The translations under genes and the position numbers were made by a program. A stretch of DNA of 42,799 nucleotides, taken from contig JAJDBB010000101.1 in assembly GCA_029261555.1 (NCBI GenBank), positions 1 to 42,799 on the forward strand. Direction: 5' to 3'. Positions 8,560 to 17,700 of the stretch are shown in pieces; positions within the stretch are counted from its first letter, which is position 1; the number at the start of each line of letters is the position of its first letter. Source of the DNA: Nitrospinaceae bacterium (lineage in GTDB: Bacteria; Nitrospinota; Nitrospinia; Nitrospinales; JACRGP01). The notes under the pieces are model-generated. The model saw only the letters and a list, made by a program, of their open reading frames with translations, was not told the DNA's origin and made no database searches.

Positions 8560-10398
8560 ATGATCCGCGAATTGATCCTTGAGTACGAAGCCAAAAAAAA
8601 AGGGAAACTCTGTTTCCACGATTACGTCTTGCTCGAAAAAAAAATCGACCGAGCTTTGAAAAATGAAAACCCCGATCCGGTTCCCGGAGATCCTATTCCG
8701 GGAATACCTTTTCGGTGCATGATCATCACCAATTTCACCGCGGAGATGGTCAAAAAAGCCTTGCGGGTCGAGTGTTTCAAACTGGGTTTGGCGCCTGAGG
8801 TGGTCTCTTACGAATATTTCGGAATCGTCTCCAGGTTGGGCGAAAGCGGCGAAGGAGGCGGGTTTCAACCCGACCTGATCATCCTCGGATTATTGGGCGA
8901 TGAAATTTTTCCGCACATTTACCAAGACGCCGGAGCCGCCAACGGCACGGACCTTGAAGAAAAAACGCGCGAGGAACTGGAGCAGGTTGCCGCCCTAACG
9001 GGGATGTTAAAGGACCGTTTCAAATGTCCCCTCCTGGTTCATAATTTCCATTATCCTTTCGACCGGCAGACCGATCCTTTCGGCGCCAGCAGCGTTTTTC
9101 AAAGTTATGCGTTTTTAAACTCCTGTTTCAGTTCCAATATTCTTTCGGGAAAAAAAGGGGTTTACTGTCTGGACTACAACAAGCTGGTCAACAAGACAGG
9201 TTGGGATCGCTGGAAGGACGAGAGGCAGTGGTACCTGTTCAAACAGCCGTTCCACAACGATTGCATTCCCAGCCTGGTTCACGAATACATGCGCTTCATC
9301 AAGCCGCTAAAGGGAAAGAATAAAAAATGCCTGGTGTTGGATTTGGACAACACTCTTTGGGGCGGGGTTTTGGGAGAAGCGGGGATCGACGGCATTCAAT
9401 TGGAACCACAATCTCCGGGAAATATTTTTCTGGATTTCCAAAAATACCTTAAAGCGCTTGCGAACAAGGGAATCATCCTGGCCATCTGCAGTAAGAATAA
9501 TGAAAGCGACGTGGACCGCGTTTTTCAAGAACATCCCTTCATGTTTTTAAAAAAGAAAGATTTTGCGGCGACAAAAATCAATTGGCAGGACAAGCCGCAA
9601 AATATCCGGGAAATCAGCGAAGAAATTGGAATCGGCATGGACTCCATCGTATTCGTCGACGACAACCCCAGGGAAAGGGAATTGATGCGGGAAATGGCCC
9701 CGGAAGTTCTGACGGTGGAGTTGCCGGAAGACCCCGCCTTGTATCGCGCCGCCCTTGAAGGATTGAACGATTTCGACGCCTTGACTCGAACAGAAGAAGA
9801 CTCCCAACGTCAGGCGCATTACCAGGCGAAAAAGAGCCGCGATTCGTTAAAAGAAAGTTCCGGGAGCCTGGACGGGTTTTACAAAAACCTGAAAATGCAA
9901 ATCGCGTTCAAGGAGATTCAGCCTGCGTCCTTCGACCGAATTTGCCAGCTCGTCAAGAAAACCAATCAATTTAATTTAACCACTCGGCGCTATTCTGAAG
10001 ATGAAATATCCAGGTTTGTCGACTCCCCTGATTATAAAATATACAGCTTGAAAATGGTCGACAAGTACGGCGATAATGGCCTCATTGGCGCGGCCATCGT
10101 CCACATTCAAGACGCCGCCTGGCGGCTCGACGTCTTTCTATTAAGTTGCCGGGTGATCGGTCTTACGCTGGAAAAAGTTTTTATTTCAAAGCTGGCCGCC
10201 GAGGCCAACCAACGCCAAGCCCAAAAACTGGTGGGCGTTTATATTCCCAGTCCAAAAAACGGAGTCTGTCAAAACATGTATCGCGATCTTGGTTTCAAAC
10301 ATGTTGAAAGCCGCGAAGATACCCCTGAAGAGGTTTGGGAATACGCGCTTGGCAAATTCCCGGATCCGCCGGATTATGTTCAACCCCTCCAGGACTGA
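8560..10398 (+). CDS. FkbH-like HAD-IIIC protein (glyceryl-ACP forming type)
   Basis: 612 residues in three parts. The N-terminal part (about 45-240) looks like the SGNH-like domain found in larger FkbH proteins. The HAD domain begins at VLDLDNTLWGG with D261 and D263 as the aspartate pair, followed by ICSKNNE and FVDDNPRERE. A GNAT-like C-terminal part runs from about 450 (QLVKKTNQFNLTTRRYSE to the end). FkbH-type enzymes convert 1,3-bisphosphoglycerate to glyceryl on an acyl carrier protein. The ACP gene starts 15 bases downstream, which fits. The product here may be glyceryl-ACP, or it may load another group; that is inference. Confidence 0.88.
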   Translation: MIRELILEYEAKKKGKLCFHDYVLLEKKIDRALKNENPDPVPGDPIPGIPFRCMIITNFTAEMVKKALRVECFKLGLAPEVVSYEYFGIVSRLGESGEGGGFQPDLIILGLLGDEIFPHIYQDAGAANGTDLEEKTREELEQVAALTGMLKDRFKCPLLVHNFHYPFDRQTDPFGASSVFQSYAFLNSCFSSNILSGKKGVYCLDYNKLVNKTGWDRWKDERQWYLFKQPFHNDCIPSLVHEYMRFIKPLKGKNKKCLVLDLDNTLWGGVLGEAGIDGIQLEPQSPGNIFLDFQKYLKALANKGIILAICSKNNESDVDRVFQEHPFMFLKKKDFAATKINWQDKPQNIREISEEIGIGMDSIVFVDDNPRERELMREMAPEVLTVELPEDPALYRAALEGLNDFDALTRTEEDSQRQAHYQAKKSRDSLKESSGSLDGFYKNLKMQIAFKEIQPASFDRICQLVKKTNQFNLTTRRYSEDEISRFVDSPDYKIYSLKMVDKYGDNGLIGAAIVHIQDAAWRLDVFLLSCRVIGLTLEKVFISKLAAEANQRQAQKLVGVYIPSPKNGVCQNMYRDLGFKHVESREDTPEEVWEYALGKFPDPPDYVQPLQD

Positions 10399-10413
10399 CT
10401 CCCAAAAGGCCTT

Positions 10414-10662
10414 ATGAGTACAAACATGAAAGAAGAAGCCGACGAAATTTTTTGCGCTTTATTTGACTTGGAACCGGAAGATTTAAACGACGACCTGAGT
10501 CCCGATCAGGTTCCAGAATGGGATTCGATCGGTCATATGTCTCTGGTCTCCGGTCTGGAGTCCCAGTTTGGCGTCCAATTGTCCACCGGCGAGATCCTTG
10601 AGATCCAACAGTTGAAGGACGTCTACAAAGTTCTCGAAAGACATTTGAGTAGCGGTCAATAA
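10414..10662 (+). CDS. Acyl carrier protein
   Basis: 82 residues, acidic, of usual ACP length. The phosphopantetheine site is S38 in EWDSIGHMSL, with the D-S-x-x-H form often seen in stand-alone ACPs of secondary and glycan pathways rather than the D-S-L-D form of AcpP. It follows the FkbH-like gene and ends the five-gene acyl set. It would carry the unit made by the FkbH-like enzyme and altered by the reductase and hydratase. It needs a phosphopantetheinyl transferase, not present in this window. Confidence 0.9.
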   Translation: MSTNMKEEADEIFCALFDLEPEDLNDDLSPDQVPEWDSIGHMSLVSGLESQFGVQLSTGEILEIQQLKDVYKVLERHLSSGQ

Positions 10663-10701
10663 TCGTCGCGTTTCCTTTATCTCTCCTCCCAAATTATTTT
10701 C

Positions 10702-11577
10702 ATGATCCCGTCTGCAGACTCCAAGGAAGCGATACAAATCCATATCGACTTAGATCTTCCTCATATTCTCAATAAATTTTATGGCGGACCCAGCAAAGCC
10801 AATGCAGTAAACGACGAGTATTGTTACACCTTGTTGAAAAGGGCGGCCGATTTTTTTTCAGAAAATGAAGTGAAGGTTGTTTTTTTTGTCATAACCCAAG
10901 ACTTAAAATTGGGGCGCTATGCTGAACTACTCAAGGAACTTTATTTTAACGGCCACGAAATAGCCTCCCATTCCCACACCCACCCTTACTTTAAGGGAAA
11001 TGTTTCCCGAGCGCATATCGAAGAAGAGGTCGGGCGGAGTTACGAGGAAATCAAGGTGTTTTTTGGCGCCCCACCTACTGGTTATCGTTCTCCGGGATTT
11101 TTCCTAAACGATCAAATGCTTCAATCTTTGATCGACGCAGGATACAAATACGATTCCAGTTTGTTTTATTCCCCTTTTATTGGTTTGTTGGATTTGGGCG
11201 CCAAATTACGGGGAGTTTCAACGGGTCATAGGAGACAAAGACCCATTGATTGGGATAATTTGAAAAGTAAAACATTCAAGGAGTTTCCTTTGCCAAGTTG
11301 CCTTGGCCTTCCCTTTTACCATAATCTTAATCTTTATTTTCCGCGGCCGTTCAAAGATCTGATGCTATATTTAGGGTCGCGTAGTGGATATTCTCCCTAT
11401 CTGTTCCACATTATAGAATTTGCCGATCCAGAAGAGGATGGATGCTTGCTTCCGTCCTCAGTTTTAAAGCATCCAAATGTTCAAACGCCTTTAAAACAGA
11501 AAATTCATTTTGCAAAAGCTATGTTGCGCGGATTAAAAAAAGGGAGAGTTAATATGCTGACAAAAGATTGCATTTGA
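10702..11577 (+). CDS. NodB-type polysaccharide deacetylase
   Basis: 291 residues. Metal and catalytic motifs of carbohydrate esterase family 4 are present: D16/D18 in IHIDLDLP, H90-x3-H94 in GHEIASHSHTHPYF, and R129/P131 in TGYRSPGFF. The family removes N-acetyl (or O-acetyl) groups from sugars. No signal peptide is seen, so it may act on cytoplasmic lipid-linked or nucleotide sugars. A deacetylated amine would be a suitable acceptor for the upstream acyltransferase; that link is inference. It follows the ACP gene by 39 bases. No clear ribosome-binding site precedes the ATG. The gene is AT-richer than its neighbours. Confidence 0.82.
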   Translation: MIPSADSKEAIQIHIDLDLPHILNKFYGGPSKANAVNDEYCYTLLKRAADFFSENEVKVVFFVITQDLKLGRYAELLKELYFNGHEIASHSHTHPYFKGNVSRAHIEEEVGRSYEEIKVFFGAPPTGYRSPGFFLNDQMLQSLIDAGYKYDSSLFYSPFIGLLDLGAKLRGVSTGHRRQRPIDWDNLKSKTFKEFPLPSCLGLPFYHNLNLYFPRPFKDLMLYLGSRSGYSPYLFHIIEFADPEEDGCLLPSSVLKHPNVQTPLKQKIHFAKAMLRGLKKGRVNMLTKDCI

Positions 11578-11646
11578 TGCGACCTACTAAAGCATAGAAT
11601 TAGGTTTTGGAAAGTTTGCGTTTTAGAAACGGTTGCGCAAAATCAA

Positions 11647-12357
11647 ATGTATGAATTGACGGGTCGTCAAATGAAAACTCTGGTCGATAAAATTTATCAG
11701 AACTACGCGAGTGCGGCTCCGTCGCGGTTTCGTTCCTTCTGGCATGAGTGTCTCCGCTCCCGCAGGCTCGCCCGTCTGATTTTCGGGATGAAGCGTTTCC
11801 CCGTCGATACCGACGATAGTTGTTACTTCGACTTGACCACGATTCTGTTGCGACACGAATTAAAAAAACTCATGCGCCGCTGGGAAAATCCCCGCATGTT
11901 GGAGATCGGCACGGGAAGTTTTGCGATCCTGAGCGGATGTCTTTCCAAAAATATTTCCACGGCAATCGACGGGGTGGACAACCGCGAAGAGCGCGTGGAG
12001 TGCGCCAAAAATTTTATATCCGCCAATTCTTATAAAGTAAACGCTGTGACCTCTAACGTATTTTCCAACGTCCCTGAAAAAACCTACGACATAATTTTCT
12101 GGAATTTATCCTACTATGAAGACCCCGGGGTTCTGGACGTTTTATTCGACCAAGCCTCGGATTACCTTGCCCCGAACGGCGTATTGGCGGTCGGATACAA
12201 CGGCAAGGCGTTGCCTCGCGCCACCGTATTATCGCACCTCGAATCGACAAAGAAAGTATCCCTCGACAAGGCGATCGCTTACTTTTGGAACATGCACGAA
12301 ATTCTCTTGATCCAACGAACCTCGGCAAACAGAAAACCCGACCTCTCATTCCAATAG
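11647..12357 (+). CDS. Class I SAM-dependent methyltransferase
   Basis: 236 residues. SAM-binding motif I is MLEIGTGSFAIL (about 84-95) with an acidic post-I residue in IDGVDNREE. Motif IV, FWNLSYYEDP (about 151-160), recalls the N/D-P-P-Y motif of amino-methyltransferases but is not canonical. Substrate is unknown; its position between a deacetylase and the polysaccharide exporter suggests a sugar or acyl substituent. The upstream 69-base gap has no gene. Confidence 0.7.
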   Translation: MYELTGRQMKTLVDKIYQNYASAAPSRFRSFWHECLRSRRLARLIFGMKRFPVDTDDSCYFDLTTILLRHELKKLMRRWENPRMLEIGTGSFAILSGCLSKNISTAIDGVDNREERVECAKNFISANSYKVNAVTSNVFSNVPEKTYDIIFWNLSYYEDPGVLDVLFDQASDYLAPNGVLAVGYNGKALPRATVLSHLESTKKVSLDKAIAYFWNMHEILLIQRTSANRKPDLSFQ

Positions 12358-12373
12358 CAGGCGTGGCCAATTT

Positions 12374-12390
12374 GCGGCTACAGCCGCTTT
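12374..12390 (+). terminator. Weak hairpin after the methyltransferase gene
   Basis: GCGGC and GCCGC pair around a TACA loop, followed by only TTT. It could be a weak terminator of the upstream gene set; the short stem and short T-run make this doubtful. Confidence 0.2.
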
Positions 12391-12437
12391 CAAAAATCCC
12401 CTCCATTTTTTAACGTCGGCTTCCTTTGTCTCGATGT

Positions 12438-12443
12438 TATAAT
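12438..12443 (+). promoter_or_regulatory. Possible -10 element before the exporter gene
   Basis: A perfect TATAAT lies 113 bases before the exporter start in a 198-base gap. No convincing -35 hexamer sits 16-18 bases upstream, so it is only a candidate. The rest of the gap shows no gene. Confidence 0.25.
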
Positions 12444-12555
12444 GGCCGCCACAATCCATCGTTATTAAATATCCCGCTTAACCGACGGCTAGGAATTCTC
12501 GTGGATCGAAGCGGGGTTTCAGTTTCGCGCGGGTTAAAAAATTCAGGGGGGAATC

Positions 12556-13455
12556 ATGAAATATATTTGGGTGGTTTTCGGCGCGTTGTTCCTGGTTGCG
12601 GCGCATTTTTCTTTCCATTCCTCGTCTGCGGAAGCTCAGGGGTTTGCGTCTTCAGCGAAGCAACCTTCAACCCTTACGACAACCGCCACAGATATGGAGG
12701 CCTTCACACTTGGACCGGAGGATATCATTGAAATTTCCGTCTGGGGCAGTAAGGAAATGACCTCGGAAATGCCCGTTCGTCCGGACGGCCTTGTCGCCTT
12801 TCCCTTGATCGGCGACGTCAGAGCCAAAGGCCGGACCCCCACGGAATTGCGGAAAGAGATCACCGTGCGCCTTAGAAAATTTATCACCGACGCCAGCGTC
12901 ACCGTCATTGTCAAGGAGATCAACAGCATTAAGATTTCCATAACCGGCGAGGTCGACAAAGCGGGGACTTTTAAAGTGAACCGCCCGATCTCCCTTTTGC
13001 ATCTTTTTTCGCTGGCCGAGGGTTTCACTGAAAAAGCCGATCTAAAAAAATCTTATTTGCTTCGCGACGGAAAGAAAATGGCCATCGATTTTCACGCCCT
13101 GGTTCGCGAGGACGATTTCTCCCAGAACGTCATCCTTAAGGACAACGACTTCGTTTTGATCCACGACAATTTTGACAGCCGGATCAACGTCATGGGCGAG
13201 GTGAAAAAGCCGCAGGTGGTCGATTTTCGCGCGGGAATCACCATCCTCGACGCGATTTTAATGGCCGAGGGGCTGACCGATATCGCCCGTCCACAAGCCG
13301 CAAAGGTCTATCGAAGGATTCCAAATTCTTCCGGTAAAAAGGAAATCAAACGGATCAGCGTGCCTCTGGACGAGGTCATTTTTGAGGGCGACTTGACAAA
13401 AAATATCCGATTGAAACCGGGAGATATCATCCACATCCCGCGCAGTTTCTTTTAG
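12556..13455 (+). CDS. Wza/EpsE-like outer-membrane polysaccharide export protein
   Basis: 299 residues. Signal peptide at the N-terminus (hydrophobic about 4-20, ending SSAEAQ) without a lipobox cysteine. Poly_export domain about 52-128, with the family motif LGPEDIIEISVWG near its start and VRPDGLVAFPLIGDV. SLBB-like repeats follow (ISITGEVDKAGTFKV; INVMGEVKKPQVVDF), and it ends LKPGDIIHIPRSFF. It forms the periplasmic and outer-membrane export channel for a capsule or exopolysaccharide. No Wzc-type co-polymerase gene is next to it. It runs toward the lipoprotein gene on the other strand with a 12-base gap. Confidence 0.9.
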   Translation: MKYIWVVFGALFLVAAHFSFHSSSAEAQGFASSAKQPSTLTTTATDMEAFTLGPEDIIEISVWGSKEMTSEMPVRPDGLVAFPLIGDVRAKGRTPTELRKEITVRLRKFITDASVTVIVKEINSIKISITGEVDKAGTFKVNRPISLLHLFSLAEGFTEKADLKKSYLLRDGKKMAIDFHALVREDDFSQNVILKDNDFVLIHDNFDSRINVMGEVKKPQVVDFRAGITILDAILMAEGLTDIARPQAAKVYRRIPNSSGKKEIKRISVPLDEVIFEGDLTKNIRLKPGDIIHIPRSFF

Positions 13456-13467
13456 CTAGGTCGCTAC

Positions 13468-14181
13468 TTAAGGCAGGATGGCCAGGTTTTCGTCGATCAG
13501 ATTTTTAGCGACTGCGAATCCCTCGGCCAGCAGGTCGTCGGAAACCGAAGTTCCGGCTTGCAGAAAAACCAGCAAAACGTAATCCCCAACAAACCTCCCA
13601 TGCAGGACCCGAGAACCCTGATCGGATTTCCACTGCGTCGTTAAAATTTTTTCGCCAGACGCGCCCACCGCTTCTTTTGCCGAGCCGGAGTACGCCCCGA
13701 TGATTTCAAAATAATCCCGGATCAACGCCTCCCGTTGGGAATAATCTCCCCTGCCCGTTTGCCTTTGGACAAATTTAAACAGACGGCCTTCGGTGGCCGT
13801 GGCCGCCAGAATTTTTAGGTCCGCGCCCAGCCTGCGCAACCCCAGTCCAACGTCGAATATCGAAGTCTCTTTTGTTTTTGGCGGATCGTAATATCGGCTC
13901 AGTTCGTTGCGCGGAACGCCGTCGCGCCTTTTCTCCCTGAAGTACTGAAATTTTCCGGGCGTCTGGGTCAGGATCGTTCCGAAATCGTCGCGGTACGACC
14001 AGGCGTCCGCAATCACATTCCAATTCTGTTCAGGCCAGGCCGTCTGATAACCTCTGGACTCGTCCACGTAACGGTTGCCGGTAACGGCGCCGGACGCACA
14101 AGCGGACAACAAAAAAACTGTGGCCCACCAGGCTCCCACGCGGCGCCGGCGAAATTTTAGTTGGGCGGATTTGCAATTCAT
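13468..14181 (-). CDS. Predicted lipoprotein of unknown function
   Basis: 237 residues with a clear lipoprotein signal: basic RRRR, hydrophobic stretch, then lipobox LLSAC. No Asp follows the cysteine (CASG), so outer-membrane sorting is likely by the Lol rule. ATG at 14181 is preferred over an upstream start because AAGGAA lies eight bases before it. The rest is a mixed alpha/beta soluble domain with no recognised motif. It is the last gene of the long minus-strand glycan run, after the O-antigen-ligase gene, so it may assist export or anchoring, but nothing in the sequence proves that. Confidence 0.7.
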   Translation of the reverse strand: MNCKSAQLKFRRRRVGAWWATVFLLSACASGAVTGNRYVDESRGYQTAWPEQNWNVIADAWSYRDDFGTILTQTPGKFQYFREKRRDGVPRNELSRYYDPPKTKETSIFDVGLGLRRLGADLKILAATATEGRLFKFVQRQTGRGDYSQREALIRDYFEIIGAYSGSAKEAVGASGEKILTTQWKSDQGSRVLHGRFVGDYVLLVFLQAGTSVSDDLLAEGFAVAKNLIDENLAILP

Positions 14182-14288
14182 ATTGAGATTCCTTTTTCTT
14201 TTATCATATCGCAAAAAAATACCCGCGGGAGATTAATGAAAAAATTCGCCTGCCTTAAGATCGCCCGCCGCGCGGGTAATTCTGAAGC

Positions 14289-16526
14289 CTAAAGACCAGT
14301 TCCGAGGCCCAGGCGTTTTATTATCCTTTGCCGCGCTCTTAAATTCAGTTTTTTGAACTCCTCCGATTCGCTCGAACCGGGAATCACTTTTGCCACAAGA
14401 CCGAGCCTGGGGTAAAAGGGGAATGCCGTATCCAGCGCATATTTCCAAAAAAAAGGCCACAATCGCACTATCGTTTTCATCAGCGCGAACGCCTTTTCTG
14501 CGTACAGTTTTTTGTGGTCGGTTCGTGGCGCGCCTTGGGAATACTCCAGCCAGATTTTTGCGGCGGTCAGAATGGCTCCAGATTTTCTCCGATCATAATA
14601 AACGGCGTTTTCATAAGAGAGGAAAGACCGGTCCAACCATTTCTGCGAGTTCTCGGGTTCCAGCAGGCTCAGGTGAAAATACTCCCTGCCCAGCAAGGCG
14701 TGGTGGTAGGAATGGACGGGGTTGAGCCGCAACGCCTCGGTCAGAACCTGAACGTTTTTTTCCGTGTAATATTTCTGGAAGAAACTTTTGGGTTCCAGAC
14801 TTTTCAGTTTTTCGAATCGCAGAGCCAGCTTGCCCCAACACGCCGCATTGCCTGGCTCCAGTATCAAAGCTTTTTTTATGTCGTCGAGAGGAGGATTTTT
14901 GTCCAGCTTCAGCGTGGAATTGATTTGCGTCGGGCAAAGATCTTCCGCCCGCAAATGAGCGACGTCCCGAATTCCCATCATCCCAATAATTAAAGCCAAC
15001 CCCGTAACCGCGCACCAGAGAATCGGTTTTGCGGGCCGAAGGGTCCGGGTCTGGAGCAGGCTGGTTTCCCGGCCTTGGTGAACCTGGTTGTGGATCGCCA
15101 CATAAGCGATTCCCGCAAGGACGGAGAACAAAACGGCGTTGGCGGGGATGTGCAGGTTGAAATCAACGAAGCTGTGCAGGAACAGGGCGGTCAAACCGCC
15201 GAGCGCGCCCCAGCCGATTCCCACAACGTAGGGGTCGTTGCGCTTTCTCAGCAAACGCCAGACATTGCCGACAAAGAGAATCACGACCGCCGCCAGAAAG
15301 GCCAACCCGACCCACCCGGTTTCCAACAGCCACTGCAACCAGTCATTATGCGCGTACTGAAACGACCCTACAATATTCGGAGGATAATACTTGGGATACA
15401 ATTCGGAAAAAGCCCCCAGTCCGATTCCAAAAAAAGGATAATCCCGGCTGGCCGCAATCAGATCGTGAAAAAGCCTCAACCTCAGTGGAAAATCGTTGGA
15501 GTAGGCTTTTTGCTCGCCCTGAAACAAATCGCCTATAGTTAAAAGAGATTTATATCGATCAAAAATCGACAGGGTTTCCTCCCCCTGAAGAATCCACGCG
15601 GCGGACAGCAGGGCGCCGAGAATCAACGCCAAAAAAGCGGGCTTTAAATAAGGCCTCCACTGGCGGAAAGACGCCGTCCCCGCAAAAACCAGGCCGCCCA
15701 TCAAGGCGAGCATGCCTCCCCTGGAGGCGGTTAAAAAAAGTCCTGAAAAAATAAGGAGTGTGGAATAGAAAGTAAATAGCTGGAACGAACTGCCGCGGTT
15801 TTGAAAAAATTCCAGAGCCCGCATTATCCAGGAGACTTTTACCCGCGGCTCGCGCGACCGCGATCGTTTGAAAAAACTAAAGACGAATCCGGCGCCCAAC
15901 AAGGCCGCCATTTCCAGATAGCCCGCGAGATGATTCGAATTGATGTAGGTGCCGCTGATGTGAGGACCGCCGAATTTATTTGGCCACCACCAGATCGTAT
16001 AAGTTCCTTCGATCTTTCCCCACAGGCCGTATAACACTTCGAAACAGGCGACCGATAGAATCGCCGCAATCAGCAGGTTGATTTCACTTCGGGTGCGGAC
16101 CCGGTTCACGATGAAAAAAAAGACCGCAAAATAAGTCGCAATCTTCGACCAATCCACCCAGGTTTTCCTCGGCGTCAGGGAAAGAGGAATCGCCCCCATG
16201 GAGGAAAGCGCTTCGCCCGGCGCAAGCCGGCGGACGTGTTCCGCCAATGTTTCCGGAGACAGGTTCGCAATCAGGCTTGCGGGCAGAGGGAGCGTTTGCA
16301 AAAACAGGTAGGCCAGCAAAACGAGGGCAAAAACGTTGAACGGCGCCTTGACCCAAACAAATTCGCCTTTGATCGCGGCTTGCAGAAGCGGACAGGCAAT
16401 CATCAACAGCGCGGCGCACTCGGTCAGCGTGTAGGCCCAGGTATGCACCGCGCCAAACGCCAGCGGCGTGAAAACGATTAAGAACAAGAGAAGGTAAAAT
16501 CCTATTATATCTAGTATCCGGACCAT
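14289..16526 (-). CDS. O-antigen ligase/Wzy_C-type membrane protein with TPR-like C-terminus
   Basis: About 745 residues. Many hydrophobic helices over the first ~470 residues, with the Wzy_C-like region holding FFGIGLGAFSELYPKY and the following YAHNDWLQWLLETGWVG, typical of the WaaL/O-antigen polymerase family. After the last helices a soluble C-terminal part (~530-745) contains TPR-like helices (ALILEPGNAACWGKLALRF; EALRLNPVHSYHHALLGREY). Such proteins ligate or polymerise lipid-linked glycans in the periplasm. I start at ATG 16526 (MVRILDII), right after the upstream stop codon; ATG 16547 is possible. It differs from the Wzy-like protein at 27-28 kb. Confidence 0.85.
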   Translation of the reverse strand: MVRILDIIGFYLLLFLIVFTPLAFGAVHTWAYTLTECAALLMIACPLLQAAIKGEFVWVKAPFNVFALVLLAYLFLQTLPLPASLIANLSPETLAEHVRRLAPGEALSSMGAIPLSLTPRKTWVDWSKIATYFAVFFFIVNRVRTRSEINLLIAAILSVACFEVLYGLWGKIEGTYTIWWWPNKFGGPHISGTYINSNHLAGYLEMAALLGAGFVFSFFKRSRSREPRVKVSWIMRALEFFQNRGSSFQLFTFYSTLLIFSGLFLTASRGGMLALMGGLVFAGTASFRQWRPYLKPAFLALILGALLSAAWILQGEETLSIFDRYKSLLTIGDLFQGEQKAYSNDFPLRLRLFHDLIAASRDYPFFGIGLGAFSELYPKYYPPNIVGSFQYAHNDWLQWLLETGWVGLAFLAAVVILFVGNVWRLLRKRNDPYVVGIGWGALGGLTALFLHSFVDFNLHIPANAVLFSVLAGIAYVAIHNQVHQGRETSLLQTRTLRPAKPILWCAVTGLALIIGMMGIRDVAHLRAEDLCPTQINSTLKLDKNPPLDDIKKALILEPGNAACWGKLALRFEKLKSLEPKSFFQKYYTEKNVQVLTEALRLNPVHSYHHALLGREYFHLSLLEPENSQKWLDRSFLSYENAVYYDRRKSGAILTAAKIWLEYSQGAPRTDHKKLYAEKAFALMKTIVRLWPFFWKYALDTAFPFYPRLGLVAKVIPGSSESEEFKKLNLRARQRIIKRLGLGTGL

Positions 16527-16531
16527 AAGCG

Positions 16532-17698
16532 TTAAAGCTTCTCGCATATAAAGTTTGCCATTAATCTTCCTCCCAGCCCGTGGCCTCTTTCGTTCCAATG
16601 GCCGATGCCCAGGTTGTCGCCAAACCCGTGCAGGAAAACCCGTTTCTGGTCGGCGTAAGCCTGAAACGGCGGAGCAAGACTCAGCATGGGAAATCCCTGT
16701 TTCATGCCCAGAGCTTCAAGACGTTCTCCGGGATAGAAAAGATTTTTAACCTGCATTTTTTTCTTAAACTCTTTGCGGATTTTTTTGTCGGGATGGACCT
16801 GGATTCCTGAGGTGATCGTCGAAACAAAAAACCGTTTGCTTTTTTCCTTAACCTCGCGGTTCATTTGCGAGATTAAGGCTCCAGTGATATGCCAAGCCAT
16901 TTTCCAATCCGGATTCACGGACTCCCGGAACGTAGTATCGTCCAGCCCCGCTTCAATCGTATTGACGTTGTCGGGAACCGCGCCCTGGGCCGTGGCGTCG
17001 CTCCACGCCAGGTTCCAGGCGCGTTTCAAAACTTGAGCCGTGCGGAAATAGTTTAATATCCAAAAACCGGTCCGCCCTTTCCAGGACGTTCGCGATCGAT
17101 ACCATGCCGTGTCGCGAAACCCGGCGTCGAGAGTCAACCGCCCTCCCTCGAAAATAAAATAAGGAATGCGGTTGTCGCCTTGAAGTTTTTTTGAATTATT
17201 CCGCACGTCGTTTCCGGAGAAGAACGCGAGAAGGATGAGATCGGGGTCAAATTGCCACACTTGATGGCGTAACGTGAGAAGCTCTTGCGCGGTACCGTAA
17301 CCGCCCACGCCAAAATTGAGAACTTCGGGAGTTTTATTTGAGAGGGTCGGGCAATCAGCTAATTCGCTTTCCAAAACGCTCCAGAAGGTTTTCTCCCGGT
17401 CGACCTGAAAAGCCTCCGTGAACGAATCGCCTAACACGGCAACGCGAAAATTTTCCGTAGGCTTCTGAACGGAATGCTCGCGGTCACGCATGCCCAGGCT
17501 GTTGACGCGGATATAAGCGCGGTTTTCATTCGTGTACCAACCTTCCACTCCCGGCGACAAAGCGTAGCCGCGATAGGGATCTGGCGCGTGAAAATATGGA
17601 TAGGAAATTTGGGCCAGGCGCAGACCGCCCTCGCAAAGGCCCAATGCAAGCGCCAACCCGGCGGCAATCAAAAGCGCATTTCTTTTCCAGGCAATCAT
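16532..17698 (-). CDS. SGNH/GDSL-family hydrolase or acyltransferase, membrane-anchored
   Basis: 388 residues from ATG 17698, placed two bases after the asparagine-synthase stop. An N-terminal hydrophobic helix (about 8-23) would anchor or export it. SGNH blocks are visible: GDSFTEAF with S92, the glycine block NFGVGGYGTAQE, the GND block FFSGNDVRNN, and a C-terminal H in GHWNERGHGLGG. Proteins of this group act in the periplasm as esterases or O-acetyl transfer partners on polysaccharides. Which of these it does is unknown. It is sandwiched between asnB-like and ligase genes with almost no spacing, so it is part of the same operon. Confidence 0.82.
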   Translation of the reverse strand: MIAWKRNALLIAAGLALALGLCEGGLRLAQISYPYFHAPDPYRGYALSPGVEGWYTNENRAYIRVNSLGMRDREHSVQKPTENFRVAVLGDSFTEAFQVDREKTFWSVLESELADCPTLSNKTPEVLNFGVGGYGTAQELLTLRHQVWQFDPDLILLAFFSGNDVRNNSKKLQGDNRIPYFIFEGGRLTLDAGFRDTAWYRSRTSWKGRTGFWILNYFRTAQVLKRAWNLAWSDATAQGAVPDNVNTIEAGLDDTTFRESVNPDWKMAWHITGALISQMNREVKEKSKRFFVSTITSGIQVHPDKKIRKEFKKKMQVKNLFYPGERLEALGMKQGFPMLSLAPPFQAYADQKRVFLHGFGDNLGIGHWNERGHGLGGRLMANFICEKL

Positions 17699-17700
17699 CG

